This document shows positions 9,150-18,235 of a stretch of DNA of 64,000 nucleotides, in pieces. Both the position numbers and the translations under genes were made by a program. The stretch covers positions 62,001 through 126,000 of the forward strand of contig NZ_JACHID010000004.1 in the NCBI RefSeq assembly GCF_014203025.1, in the 5' to 3' direction. The stretch is from Desulfurispira natronophila. GTDB lineage: Bacteria; Chrysiogenota; Chrysiogenetes; Chrysiogenales; Chrysiogenaceae. Every line of letters starts with the position of its first letter. Position 1 is the first letter of the stretch. Under the pieces are notes generated by a model. It was not told the origin of the DNA and did no database searches. It saw nothing but the letters and a program-made list of their open reading frames with translations.

Positions 9150-10541
9150 TCACTGCCCCATTGCCGGCGTTAAGGTTGATTCGCGCAGACTGGCGATGCA
9201 TTCCAGCAGGTACTGGGCCATGGTCACATTCCAGAACTGCCCGGCCCGGCTCAGCACTACCCAGTGACCGCTTTGCTCAAGCAGGCCTGCCTTGACCCAC
9301 TGTTCAAACAACGGCAGACACTGATCCAGGATCTCCGTTCCCAACAGGGCAGCCAGCTGTTGCAGGTTCAGGGCACCGACGTCGAAGCCGCCGGTAATCG
9401 CGCCCGTCACATTCCGGTCCGTCTCTGGACGGGCGGTAACCATGGCCAGCGGCTTGCGGCCCTCCCGAACACTGTCCAGATAGCGTTCCAGGTCGCGTTC
9501 AACAAAATAGCCGTGACCGTGCAGACTGCCGCCGGCACCACAGCCGAAGGCCAGAATATGGGCTTTGTTTTTGACCAGTTGATTGTAGAGATTACGCTCG
9601 CGGGTGGTGCGGCCCCAGTGGCTGACGGAAAGGCGCTTCCAGCGATTGGCTTCCATGACGTCCAGACCCTGTTCAAACATGCGGGCCTGGCGGGCCATGT
9701 CGGCGGCAGGCTCAATGGCACCCTGAGCAATACGCTTGGCCAGCTCACTGTGGGGCAATACGTTCAGCTGGTACAGATCGGCACCATCCAGAGCCAGAGA
9801 AGCGGCAGTGCGCACGTCCTCTTCCCATATTTCCATGGTCTGCCCCGGAAACCCGTATACCAGGTCGATCACCACTGCCGCCTGATCGGTGGCTATAAGG
9901 CGTTCCAGTGCCTGCAGAACGGATTCCCGATCATCAATGCGGGCCATGCTGCGTCGCACATTGGTGTCAAAGCTCTGCACTCCGATCGAGAAACGGTTGG
10001 CGCCCCCCTCAAGGCAGGCGTCGATTTTGTCTTGACCAAAACCGTGTATCCTCCCCTCTACCGTGATTTCACAGTCATTGGCCAGGGGCAGGTAGCAGGT
10101 GGCCGCATCCAGCACCCGCCTGAGGTTCTCTGCACTCAGGGCGTTAGGCGTTCCTCCCCCAAAATAGAGGGCATGGACAGGGCCGGAGGTCACGGCCGGA
10201 TCATTGGAGGTCAGTTTGAGTTCACGCAGAAGAGCGTCCACAAAGGCCGTTTCCAGATCTTTATGGTGAAAGCGGTTGAAAAAACCACAATAGAGGCAGC
10301 GGGTCTTGCAAAAGGGAATACTGATGTAGGCAGCGCACTTGCCGGAACGAGGCTGGTCCATGAGTGAGCGGAATGCCTCCTGGAAGCGTGTGACATCCAG
10401 GTTGGGCACCTGCATGCCAGCGTGCACTGCAGCCTTTTTCTGGAAGGCGCTAGCGATAGGGTTATCACCGATGTGCGCATAGTATTGCTCGATAGTGGTG
10501 GAACTTGCGGAAAATGATGACGTAGAGTCTGATAATTGCAT
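9150..10541 (-). CDS. hutW: Radical-SAM anaerobic heme-degrading methyltransferase (ChuW/HutW family)
   Basis: Cytoplasmic HemN-like radical SAM enzyme, 463 residues from the ATG at 10541 (AAGG eight bases upstream). The cluster motif CX3CX2C is Cys78-Cys82-Cys85 in 'IPFCKTRCLYCGF'; 'YFGGGTPNALS' and 'FSIGVQSFD' are typical HemN-family elements. ChuW of E. coli O157 converts heme to the open tetrapyrrole anaerobilin, releasing iron without oxygen. Gene order with hutX, a flavodoxin and a TonB receptor supports ChuW/HutW rather than coproporphyrinogen dehydrogenase HemN. No ChuY-type reductase gene is visible in the window. The receptor gene follows after 49 bp. Confidence 0.87.
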   Translation of the reverse strand: MQLSDSTSSFSASSTTIEQYYAHIGDNPIASAFQKKAAVHAGMQVPNLDVTRFQEAFRSLMDQPRSGKCAAYISIPFCKTRCLYCGFFNRFHHKDLETAFVDALLRELKLTSNDPAVTSGPVHALYFGGGTPNALSAENLRRVLDAATCYLPLANDCEITVEGRIHGFGQDKIDACLEGGANRFSIGVQSFDTNVRRSMARIDDRESVLQALERLIATDQAAVVIDLVYGFPGQTMEIWEEDVRTAASLALDGADLYQLNVLPHSELAKRIAQGAIEPAADMARQARMFEQGLDVMEANRWKRLSVSHWGRTTRERNLYNQLVKNKAHILAFGCGAGGSLHGHGYFVERDLERYLDSVREGRKPLAMVTARPETDRNVTGAITGGFDVGALNLQQLAALLGTEILDQCLPLFEQWVKAGLLEQSGHWVVLSRAGQFWNVTMAQYLLECIASLRESTLTPAMGQ

Positions 10542-10664
10542 AGTCCAAACCTTGAACGCCATGGGAGGCAAGCTTAAGCCAGCTGCCGGTGTTGACGTGA
10601 GTTGTGGTTCGGGATTTGCAATCCTCGGAGGAAATGGCGCTTGCAGCGCTCTTGAAAGGCTTAC

Positions 10665-10862
10665 CTACTGAATCTTTTGAGCTGCTTTACCGTCAGTACA
10701 TCCGAAGCACTGTATACATCGGCACTTGGGACACTTAACTTCAACACCTATGACGCTGCCCTTAAACAGGAGTCGATTGCAGCGTTTGCAGCGTATTTCC
10801 GGTAAAACAGGCTCATCTTTTTTGCAGGCTGCCGTGGCACCTGCCTGAGCAGTTTTACTCAT
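10665..10862 (-). CDS. Com-like small zinc-ribbon protein
   Basis: A 65-residue protein from the ATG at 10862 (GGAG five bases upstream). The core 'EIRCKRCNRLLFKGSV' followed by 'VEVKCPKCRCIQCFGC' has two CXXC knuckles and closely resembles the Com protein family first known from phage Mu, where Com binds mRNA to activate translation of the mod gene. No phage genes are nearby. It is the first gene after the promoter at 10911-10939 and lies 123 bp ahead of hutW on the same strand. A regulatory or metal/heme-related role is possible; the function is not known. Confidence 0.7.
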   Translation of the reverse strand: MSKTAQAGATAACKKDEPVLPEIRCKRCNRLLFKGSVIGVEVKCPKCRCIQCFGCTDGKAAQKIQ

Positions 10863-10910
10863 CATGGCTCCAAGCTTCACCAAAAGGGTGATTTTACTTG
10901 ATGAAGAAAG

Positions 10911-10939
10911 GGTATATCGCTCGCGTTCGTAGTTGTCAA
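10911..10939 (-). promoter_or_regulatory. Predicted sigma-70 promoter of the heme operon
   Basis: On the minus strand, TTGACA (10934-10939) is separated by exactly 17 bases from TATACC (10911-10916), about 50 bases ahead of the Com-like gene. The -35 box is a perfect consensus match. It is the only strong promoter seen ahead of the leftward operon. No clear Fur box was found, but a short inverted repeat (AGCGA...TCGCT, 10951-10968) lies just upstream of the -35 and could bind a regulator. Confidence 0.6.
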
Positions 10940-11197
10940 GAACAATATTAAGCGAGTATAATTTCGCTGAGTGCCTGTAGCTACTTGTGGTGCAATAAAC
11001 AAGGTTTATACTTACTCGTGGCGGTCAGCGTGTAATTGAGTGGGTTGTGATGCTAAATTATATTGCCCCTATTGAGTTAGCTGAGGCAAGCTTTTATGCC
11101 CTGTGCTGTCAATAGTGAAGTACACAGTGAGTAACTTGACAGCGCAATTAAAGGAGGGCAGCGAGTTTGTGATTCAGGGGAGGGGAGTTAGCTGCTA
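10940..11197. other. Intergenic region between cydC and the heme operon
   Basis: No convincing gene is seen in this stretch. It holds a possible rightward promoter (TTGTCA at 10933-10938, 18 bases, TATAAT at 10957-10962) that overlaps the leftward heme promoter, but no rightward gene follows it. Next to the cydC stop there is a short hairpin (TAGCTG/CAGCTA, around 11190-11206) without a T-tract. Confidence 0.4.
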
Positions 11198-12934
11198 TCA
11201 GCTACTCATTCCCACAAACCTTCGATATCGCTCACATTGCTGTATCAGTTCCGCGTGGCTTCCTACGGCTTCTACCCGACTATCTACCATAAAACAGACT
11301 CGGTCCATGCGCGCTAGCTCGCTGGTGCGGTGGGTGATAAGCACCAGGGTTTTGCCGCCCATATTGGCAAAGAGGGTGTGGAGAAATTGCTGTTCAGTGG
11401 TGGTATCTAAACCCTCAGTAGGTTCGTCCAGTATCCAGATGGGAGAGTTTTTCAGTAGGGCGCGGGCCAATATCAGGCGTCGTGCCTGGCCGCCGGAAAG
11501 GCGAGAACCTCCCTCGCCGGTCCAGGTATCCAGTCCTTCTGGCAGGGCCTTGACGAAGTCGTGAAGCTGGGCTCGTTCCAGGGTTTGCCACAGCGTGGCT
11601 TCATCAGCTTGGGGGTTGGCCAGCAGCAGATTGTCCCGCAGGGTAGCGCAGAAGATGTGAGACTTCTGGGAAACCAGGGTCACCGTGTCCCGAAGCTGGA
11701 CTTCGGAAAGGTGGCGCAGGTCGCAGCCTCCAATGGTTATGGTGCCACGGCGGGGATCCCAAAAGCGGCTGAGCAAGTGGGCAATGGTAGTTTTTCCGCT
11801 GCCGGAGGGGCCCACGATGGCGACCTTTTCCCCCGCCGCAATGTGCAGATCTACATCTTGCAGGGCCACGGTTCCCGCTGGATAGGTAAAGCTCACCTGT
11901 TGGAAGCTGATGCTGGGTTCGCTGGGTGTCATGTTGTCCAGCTGATCATTGAAGGTTACTGCGGGACGTTGCCGGATCACTTCCAGCAGGCGTCGGGCAG
12001 ACTCCATGGTGCGCCCCAGGTACTGCCATGCCAAGGGTAAAGGCATAACGGATTCAAAGGCTGCCAGGATACCAAAGGCAATAAGAGCCAGCATGGCGCC
12101 ATCAAAGTGTCCTGCCTGGGTCATGGGAATGGCTATAAAAAGGGCCACCAGCGCTGCTAGTCCCGAGAGCAGGGTCAGCATGGCGTTGTTGAAACCACTG
12201 ATACGAGCCATTCGCTCCTGCTGCTTCAGCAGAGCCTCACTTTCTCTCAGCACTCGCTGACGGTGATTTGCTTCGGCTCCATAGACTTTCAGGTCTGCCA
12301 GCCCCTGCACATCCTCCACTATATGGGTGCGCAGGCGGGCACTGTGGAGTTGCATGACCTTCCCCACTCGATAACCCAGGTGGGAGCTGAAGGTTGGCAA
12401 GGCCAATCCTGCCAGCAATACAAAGAGCCAGAACACCAGTGCCAGGCTCGGGTGGAGCCACCACAGGAATGCTCCCGCAAGAGTAGCCACTCCCAGGGCC
12501 ACCACCGATGGCAGCAGGACACGGATATACAGGTTATCCAGGGTGTCAATATCATTGACAATGCGAGTGAGCAGATCGCCACTGCGGTAGCGCTGCAGGG
12601 TAGCAGGGGCCAGAGGCTCAAGAGCGCGGTAGAACCAAACCCGCAGTGCCGCCAGCAGGCGCAGGGTGGCCTCGTGGGAAAGAATACGTTCGGCATAGCG
12701 TCCGCCGGTGCGCATTATGGCAAATCCCCGCACCCCAGCGCTGGGAGTAAAGAAGTTGAACTCTTTGGCACTCAGGGCGCTGAGTCCGGCAAAGGCTGCG
12801 GCGCTGAGAAACCAGCCGGAAAGGGCCAGTAAACCAACACTGGCTACCATAGTTGCCAACCCACACAGCAATCCACCGGCGATCCAGATTCGTTGAGGCC
12901 AAAAGAGGCGCACAAAGGGCCACAGATCCCTCAT
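11198..12934 (-). CDS. cydC: Heterodimeric ABC exporter subunit CydC
   Basis: Membrane-fused ABC exporter half, 578 residues. An N-terminal six-helix domain (about 1-310, with the family-typical 'LLALSGWFLSAAAFAG' in helix 2) precedes the ATPase domain, which has GPSGSGKTT near residue 375, signature LSGGQARRL near 480, Walker B IWILDEPTEGLD and the switch His in 'LITHRTSE'. With CydD it forms the exporter of cysteine/glutathione (heme has also been proposed as substrate) needed to assemble cytochrome bd. The start overlaps the cydD stop by 4 bp. No cydAB is present in this window. Confidence 0.9.
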   Translation of the reverse strand: MRDLWPFVRLFWPQRIWIAGGLLCGLATMVASVGLLALSGWFLSAAAFAGLSALSAKEFNFFTPSAGVRGFAIMRTGGRYAERILSHEATLRLLAALRVWFYRALEPLAPATLQRYRSGDLLTRIVNDIDTLDNLYIRVLLPSVVALGVATLAGAFLWWLHPSLALVFWLFVLLAGLALPTFSSHLGYRVGKVMQLHSARLRTHIVEDVQGLADLKVYGAEANHRQRVLRESEALLKQQERMARISGFNNAMLTLLSGLAALVALFIAIPMTQAGHFDGAMLALIAFGILAAFESVMPLPLAWQYLGRTMESARRLLEVIRQRPAVTFNDQLDNMTPSEPSISFQQVSFTYPAGTVALQDVDLHIAAGEKVAIVGPSGSGKTTIAHLLSRFWDPRRGTITIGGCDLRHLSEVQLRDTVTLVSQKSHIFCATLRDNLLLANPQADEATLWQTLERAQLHDFVKALPEGLDTWTGEGGSRLSGGQARRLILARALLKNSPIWILDEPTEGLDTTTEQQFLHTLFANMGGKTLVLITHRTSELARMDRVCFMVDSRVEAVGSHAELIQQCERYRRFVGMSS

Positions 12935-14703
12935 GGCAGCACCTCCTGTCCGCTGTTTACCAGCTGGAAATAGTAGCCCTGCTGGTTCATCAGTTCAGCG
13001 TGGCTTCCCAGCTCCACCACTCGCCCACTCTCCATGACGGCAATGCGGGTGGCCAGGCGAGCAGTTTTCAGGCGGTGGGTCAGCATGACCACCGTGCGTC
13101 CCACGGCAAGCTTCTGCAGGCTTTCCATGATCAGGCTTTCATTTTCTCCGTCCAGCCCGGCGGTGGGTTCATCCAGCAGCAGCAGCGGCGCATCCTTGAT
13201 GAAGGCCCGGGCCAGGGCTACTCTTCGTGCCTGGCCGCCGGAGAGCAGGTTGCCTTGTTCCCCCACCGGAGCATCCAGTCCCCCTCGCAGGGATTCGCTA
13301 AAATCCAGTACTCGTGCGTCACGAGCTGCGGTAATCAGGCGGGAGTGAGAAAGGTGACTCTGGCCCAGGGTCATATTTTCTGCAATTGTACCGTGAAAGA
13401 GGGTGGGGTTCTGGGGGACCCAGGCCACGTGGCGACGCCACGCTTCCGGATCCATGCGGTACAGGGGCTGTGCGTTGACCAGGATTTGTCCTTGCTGCAG
13501 TGGCAGGAAACCCAGCAACAGGTTAAGTAAAGTGGTTTTGCCGGCTCCACTGGCTCCCACTACCGCCAGCCATTCCCCTGCCTGCACTTGCAGGTCGACC
13601 CCCTGCAGGGCGGGGCGCTGTCCTAGGGCAAAGGCGTGCTCCAGGCCGATGAATTCAAGGCTCACGCCGTGACTGGTGTCTACATCAATGTTATTGCTGG
13701 CAGTACTCCAGGCCGGCAGGGGAGTATTCAGTATGGTGCTGATTCCGTCGGCTGCTCCCACTGCTTCGGCTCGGGCATGGTAGTGGGTACCCAGTTCCCG
13801 CAGGGGCTGATAAAACTCGGGGGCCAGTAGTAATAAAAAGAGGCCCATTTGCAGGGTCAACTCCCGCGAGTAGAGGCCAAAATCCATGTACTGCAGGTAG
13901 TTAAGTCCTAGGTAGACCGCAGTCATGGCAATGGCTACGGCGGTAAAAAATTCCAGTACAGCCGAAGAGAGAAAGGCGACCCGCAATACGGTCATGGTAC
14001 CCCGGCGATACTCTTCCGATGACTGCGCTATGTTCTCAGCCTCATCGCGAGAGCGGTGGAAGAGTTTGAGTGTAGTGAGCCCCTGCAGGGTGTCGAGGAA
14101 GTGGGAGCTCATGCGGGAAAGGGTCTGGAAATTCTTCTGATTCAGGTTGGCAGCACCTTTTCCGATCAGCACCATGAAAAAAGGGATGAGGGGAGCGGTC
14201 ACCAGAAAAATTGATCCTACCACCCAGCTGACGGGAAAAACCACCACAATAATAACGGTGGGAATGATGATAGCCAGAATCTTCTGAGGTAAATAGTGCG
14301 AGAAGAAGCCGTGTAGCGCCTCCACTCGCTCCATGGCCACGCTGGACAGATGGGCCGTGCGCTGGTCATTGGCGTGCACCGGACCCAGTTGACCGATGTG
14401 CTCCAGCAACTGCTGGCGCACCTGTCGTCGCACCATGGTTGAGGCTCGCTGGCCGCTTACTTCACGTCCCCAGGCAATCAGGGCTCGCAGGACAATAACT
14501 CCCGCCAGGACTACAAAGGCTGGCAGCAGCAGGTCGCGGGGAGTGTCTTCCATAAAGGCACTGTGAATGATATGGGCCAGCAGGCCGGCCTGGGCAATGA
14601 TGCAGAGGGCTCCCACAGTGCCCAGTAAAGAGCACAACCAGGTCCAAGGGCGTACCAGTGGTTTGAGGGAGTCAAGCCAGGCGGTGGGATTGTCGGTTGA
14701 CAT
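12931..14703 (-). CDS. cydD: Heterodimeric ABC exporter subunit CydD
   Basis: Partner of CydC, 590 residues from the ATG at 14703 (AGGAG five bases upstream). Membrane helices occupy about residues 20-310 ('TVGALCIIAQAGLLAHII' at the start is characteristic of CydD). The ATPase domain has GASGAGKTT near residue 389, signature LSGGQARRVALAR and Walker B LLLLDEPTAGLD. It begins only 8 bp after the dnaE stop on the same strand, so dnaE-cydD-cydC may be co-transcribed. Confidence 0.9.
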   Translation of the reverse strand: MSTDNPTAWLDSLKPLVRPWTWLCSLLGTVGALCIIAQAGLLAHIIHSAFMEDTPRDLLLPAFVVLAGVIVLRALIAWGREVSGQRASTMVRRQVRQQLLEHIGQLGPVHANDQRTAHLSSVAMERVEALHGFFSHYLPQKILAIIIPTVIIVVVFPVSWVVGSIFLVTAPLIPFFMVLIGKGAANLNQKNFQTLSRMSSHFLDTLQGLTTLKLFHRSRDEAENIAQSSEEYRRGTMTVLRVAFLSSAVLEFFTAVAIAMTAVYLGLNYLQYMDFGLYSRELTLQMGLFLLLLAPEFYQPLRELGTHYHARAEAVGAADGISTILNTPLPAWSTASNNIDVDTSHGVSLEFIGLEHAFALGQRPALQGVDLQVQAGEWLAVVGASGAGKTTLLNLLLGFLPLQQGQILVNAQPLYRMDPEAWRRHVAWVPQNPTLFHGTIAENMTLGQSHLSHSRLITAARDARVLDFSESLRGGLDAPVGEQGNLLSGGQARRVALARAFIKDAPLLLLDEPTAGLDGENESLIMESLQKLAVGRTVVMLTHRLKTARLATRIAVMESGRVVELGSHAELMNQQGYYFQLVNSGQEVLP

Positions 14704-14711
14704 CAATGCTC

Positions 14712-17700
14712 CTAAGCGCTGCAGCAGCGCAGAACATCATTGCCGAAGCGCTCGCCAACGGTTTTAACGAGCTGGGCATTAGCCCGGATTTTAATATCAG
14801 TGCTGATGGTGGCTTCGTATTGGTTGGGATCGTATATTTTGACAAAGAAAGATTTATCGCCGGGAAAGCTTTTGACAAGGGCTTCCAGCTCTGTGAGTAA
14901 GTCTGTGGAAAACTTTTGACGGTTGATGGAGAACTCCACGGCACGCAGATAGTGGCCCAGCGCCTCGTCGAGGCTGTAAATGCTTTCAGCAAATATGGTT
15001 TTGCGGTCTTCCCGCTGTTCGGTCTTGCCCTCTATCACAATAATTTCGTCGGTTAAGAGTTGTGAATAAAACTGTTCATAAACCTTAGGAAATATGGGTA
15101 TTTCCATCTTTCCGGTCTGGTCTTCCACAATTGCTATGGCCATTTTTTTGCCAGCTTTGGTGGTTTTAGGTTGCAGGGAAGAGAGAACTCCGGCCAGTCG
15201 CACTTTACCGTTTTTCTCATCCTCCTGAACGGCAGCTATGGATCGGGTGTAATGGTCCAGAATAGCGGCGTAGGGGTCGATGGGATGACCGGTAACGTAG
15301 AAGCCGAGACACTCTTTTTCGTAAGCGACTTTGGTGGAAACACTCCACTCCTCAACATCCGGGTACTCTTCGTGCTCATGCACGTTTTCACCCTCTTCTG
15401 TTTCTTCTATTTCAAACAGGGAAATGCAGCCAGCTTCCCGGTCTTTCTGCACCGATTGCCCCAGGCTGAAGGCGTGGTCCAGGGTGCTGAAAAGCTGGTG
15501 ACGATTCGGGTTGGTGCTGTCAAAAGCACCGCACTTAATAAGATATTCCACTACCCGTTTGTTTACTGCTCGCAGATCAACCCGCTCGGTAAAGTCGTAG
15601 AGAGATCGAAAGGGGCCATTGGCCTGGCGCTCAGCAATGATAGTTTCCACAGCTTTGGCACCGACGTTTTTGATGGCGGTCATACCAAAGATAATACTGC
15701 GGCCGTCCTCCTGGTCAACGGTAAAGGAGTGGCCGGAGCGGTTGACATCGGGGGGGTGCACCTCCAGCCCCATACTCTTGCACTCGTTGATAAACTGTAC
15801 CACCTTGTCGGTGTTATCCATTTCGCAGGAGATAATGGCCGCCATAAACTCAGAGGGATAGTGGGCTTTGAGATAGGCGGTCTGGTAGGCCACCAGGGCG
15901 TAGGCAGCGGAGTGCGACTTGTTGAAGCCATAGCCGGCAAAGTAGGCCATAAGATCGAATATCTGCTCCGCCTTGTTGACATCAAAGCCCATGGCCTTGG
16001 CTCCAGGCACCTTTTCGCCATCACCGTGGAGGAAGATTTGCTTTTGCTTGACCATCTCCTCCTCTTTCTTCTTGCCCATGGCGCGCCGCAGCAAATCGGC
16101 AGCCCCCAGCGAGTAGCCACCGATGGTGCGGGCAATCTGCATGACCTGCTCCTGATAGACGATAACCCCATAGGTATCGCGCAGGATGGGCTCGAGCTCC
16201 GGGATGAGGTAAGAGATATCTGCGCGTCCCTGTTTGCGCTCCACAAAGTCATCCACCATGCCGGAGCCCAGGGGGCCGGGACGGTAGAGAGCCAGTACCG
16301 CGATAATGTCTTCAAAGTTGGAGGGTTTGAGTTTGGTCAAAAGCCCGCGCATGCCGCCGGATTCCAGCTGAAAGACGCCGGTGCTGCGTCCCGAGCAAAG
16401 CAGCGCATAGGTCTCTGGGTCATCCATGGGAATGGCATTGATGTCAAAGGGGCGTCCAAGCTTCTGCTGAACAAAACGGCAGGCCTCGTCGATAACCGTG
16501 AGGGTTTTGAGACCCAGAAGGTCAAATTTGACCAGGCCGATGTCCTCTGCCTTGTCCTTGTCGAACTGGCAGACGGCTTCGCCTTCGGGGCCGCGGGAGA
16601 GGGGGGCATAGGTGTGGATGGGCTCATCGGTGATAATAATCCCGCCAGCGTGCATACCTGCCTGCCGGTAGAGACCTTCCAGAGCCAGGGCGTACTGCAC
16701 CAGCTCCGGCCCATGGGGCATGCTGTCGGCAGCCTCTCTGATCTTCGGCTCCATGCTGAGGGCCTCATCCAGGGAAATACCCAATTTGTTTGGCACCAGT
16801 TTGGCCAGCTTGTCCCCGTCGCTGTAGGGCAGGCCCATGACCCGGCACACGTCCCGCAGCACCCCCTTGGCCTGCAGCGATCCGTAGGTGACGATCTGGC
16901 AGACGTTCTCTTCGCCATACTTCTCGCGCACATAGTCAATAACTTCGCCCCGGCGGTTCATGCAGAAGTCGATATCGATATCGGGCATGGAGATACGCTC
17001 GGGATTAAGAAAGCGCTCAAAGAGCAGGTTGTATGGCATGGGATCAATGTCGGTGATCTTGAGGGCGTAGGCCACCAGGCTGCCCGCAGCGGAGCCTCGC
17101 CCCGGCCCTACGGGAATATCCTGATCCTTGGCCCACTGGATAAAGTCGGCCACGATGAGAAAGTAGCCAGGGAAACCCATGGAGTTGATAACATCCAGCT
17201 CTACATTCATCCGCTCATGGTACTGTTCTACGTCGTAAGGCAGTCCCAGCTGGTCAAAATGGGCGAAGCGCTCATCCAGGCCCGCAAAAGAGACTTCGGC
17301 AATATAGGTCTCCAGCGTGTGGTGCTCTGGTATGTCGTATTTGGGCAGATAGATTTTATCCGTCTCCAGCTCCACATTGCAGCGCTCGGCGATTTTTGCG
17401 GCGTTTTCCAGTGCCTGGGGCGCATAGTGGAATTCCTGTGACATCACTTCGGGGGACTTGAAGTAGAGCTGATCACTGTCAAAGCGAAAGCGGCGCTGGT
17501 CGTCAAAAGTGCTCTGGGTCTGTATGCACAGCAGAATATCGTGGGCCTTGGCATCTTCGCGATTGAGGTAGTGGCAGTCATTGGTGGCCACCAGGGGAAT
17601 CCCTGTCTGCTCGGCCAGTGCCATGAGCTGCCGGTTGACGATGCGTTGCTCCTCCATGCCGTTTTCCTGTAGCTCCAGATAAAAGTTACCGGCGCCAAAT

Positions 17701-18197
17701 ATATCCTGGTACTCCAGGGCGGCCTTGTGAGCCCCCTCCTCGTTACCTGCCAGTAGCAGGTTGGGGACTTCGCCACCCAGGCAGGCGGAGAGAGCTATCA
17801 GGCCCTCACCATGTTGACGCAACAGATCTTTGTCTATGCGCGGCTTGTAGTAAAAACCTTCCAGGTAGCCTTTTGAAACCATATAAATAAGGTTTCGGTA
17901 GCCAGTCAAATTTTCCGCCAGTAGCACCATATGGTACGCACCTTCGTAAACTCCGTCAGCATTGCGCTTTTCCGTCATATTGCCCGGTGAGATGTAGACC
18001 TCACAGCCTAAAATAGGCTTGATATCGGCCTGGCGGCACTGCTTGTAGAAGTCTATGGCCCCGAACATATTACCATGGTCGGTGATGGCCAGGCTGTCCA
18101 TTCCGTATTCCTGGGCTTTGGCAATGAGCTCAGGAATTTTTATGGCCCCGTCCAGCAGGGAGTACATGGTATGCAAGTGCAAGTGTGTAAATGACAT
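14712..18197 (-). CDS. dnaE: DNA polymerase III alpha subunit
   Basis: Replicative polymerase catalytic subunit, 1161 residues, near the usual length for DnaE. The N-terminal PHP domain shows 'FTHLHLHTMYSLLDG' and 'ITDHGNMFG'. The palm carries the catalytic aspartates in 'PDIDIDF' near residue 405 and the third in 'KFDLLGLKTL', with 'GPGRGSAAGSL' before them. A helix-hairpin-helix region ('AIKNVGAKAVETI') and a C-terminal OB fold ('KVRLAGVLSSLQPKTTKAG') follow. No intein or disruption is seen. GGAG lies eight bases before the ATG. Confidence 0.95.
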   Translation of the reverse strand: MSFTHLHLHTMYSLLDGAIKIPELIAKAQEYGMDSLAITDHGNMFGAIDFYKQCRQADIKPILGCEVYISPGNMTEKRNADGVYEGAYHMVLLAENLTGYRNLIYMVSKGYLEGFYYKPRIDKDLLRQHGEGLIALSACLGGEVPNLLLAGNEEGAHKAALEYQDIFGAGNFYLELQENGMEEQRIVNRQLMALAEQTGIPLVATNDCHYLNREDAKAHDILLCIQTQSTFDDQRRFRFDSDQLYFKSPEVMSQEFHYAPQALENAAKIAERCNVELETDKIYLPKYDIPEHHTLETYIAEVSFAGLDERFAHFDQLGLPYDVEQYHERMNVELDVINSMGFPGYFLIVADFIQWAKDQDIPVGPGRGSAAGSLVAYALKITDIDPMPYNLLFERFLNPERISMPDIDIDFCMNRRGEVIDYVREKYGEENVCQIVTYGSLQAKGVLRDVCRVMGLPYSDGDKLAKLVPNKLGISLDEALSMEPKIREAADSMPHGPELVQYALALEGLYRQAGMHAGGIIITDEPIHTYAPLSRGPEGEAVCQFDKDKAEDIGLVKFDLLGLKTLTVIDEACRFVQQKLGRPFDINAIPMDDPETYALLCSGRSTGVFQLESGGMRGLLTKLKPSNFEDIIAVLALYRPGPLGSGMVDDFVERKQGRADISYLIPELEPILRDTYGVIVYQEQVMQIARTIGGYSLGAADLLRRAMGKKKEEEMVKQKQIFLHGDGEKVPGAKAMGFDVNKAEQIFDLMAYFAGYGFNKSHSAAYALVAYQTAYLKAHYPSEFMAAIISCEMDNTDKVVQFINECKSMGLEVHPPDVNRSGHSFTVDQEDGRSIIFGMTAIKNVGAKAVETIIAERQANGPFRSLYDFTERVDLRAVNKRVVEYLIKCGAFDSTNPNRHQLFSTLDHAFSLGQSVQKDREAGCISLFEIEETEEGENVHEHEEYPDVEEWSVSTKVAYEKECLGFYVTGHPIDPYAAILDHYTRSIAAVQEDEKNGKVRLAGVLSSLQPKTTKAGKKMAIAIVEDQTGKMEIPIFPKVYEQFYSQLLTDEIIVIEGKTEQREDRKTIFAESIYSLDEALGHYLRAVEFSINRQKFSTDLLTELEALVKSFPGDKSFFVKIYDPNQYEATISTDIKIRANAQLVKTVGERFGNDVLRCCSA

Positions 18198-18235
18198 GGA
18201 GTGATCTCCTGGGCTGATGGGTTTGCCGGGATGGT

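Noticed and set aside
9150-10541. HemN coproporphyrinogen dehydrogenase
   Set aside because: Operon context (hutX, flavodoxin, TonB receptor) and overall pattern fit ChuW/HutW better than HemN.
10665-10862. Prophage remnant, suggested by the Com-like protein
   Set aside because: No integrase, portal, tail or mod methylase genes are near; Com-like zinc ribbons also occur outside phages.
15171-17441. 756-codon open frame on the + strand
   Set aside because: It lies wholly opposite dnaE, shows no domain, and its residue pattern is that of an antisense shadow of a GC-rich gene.
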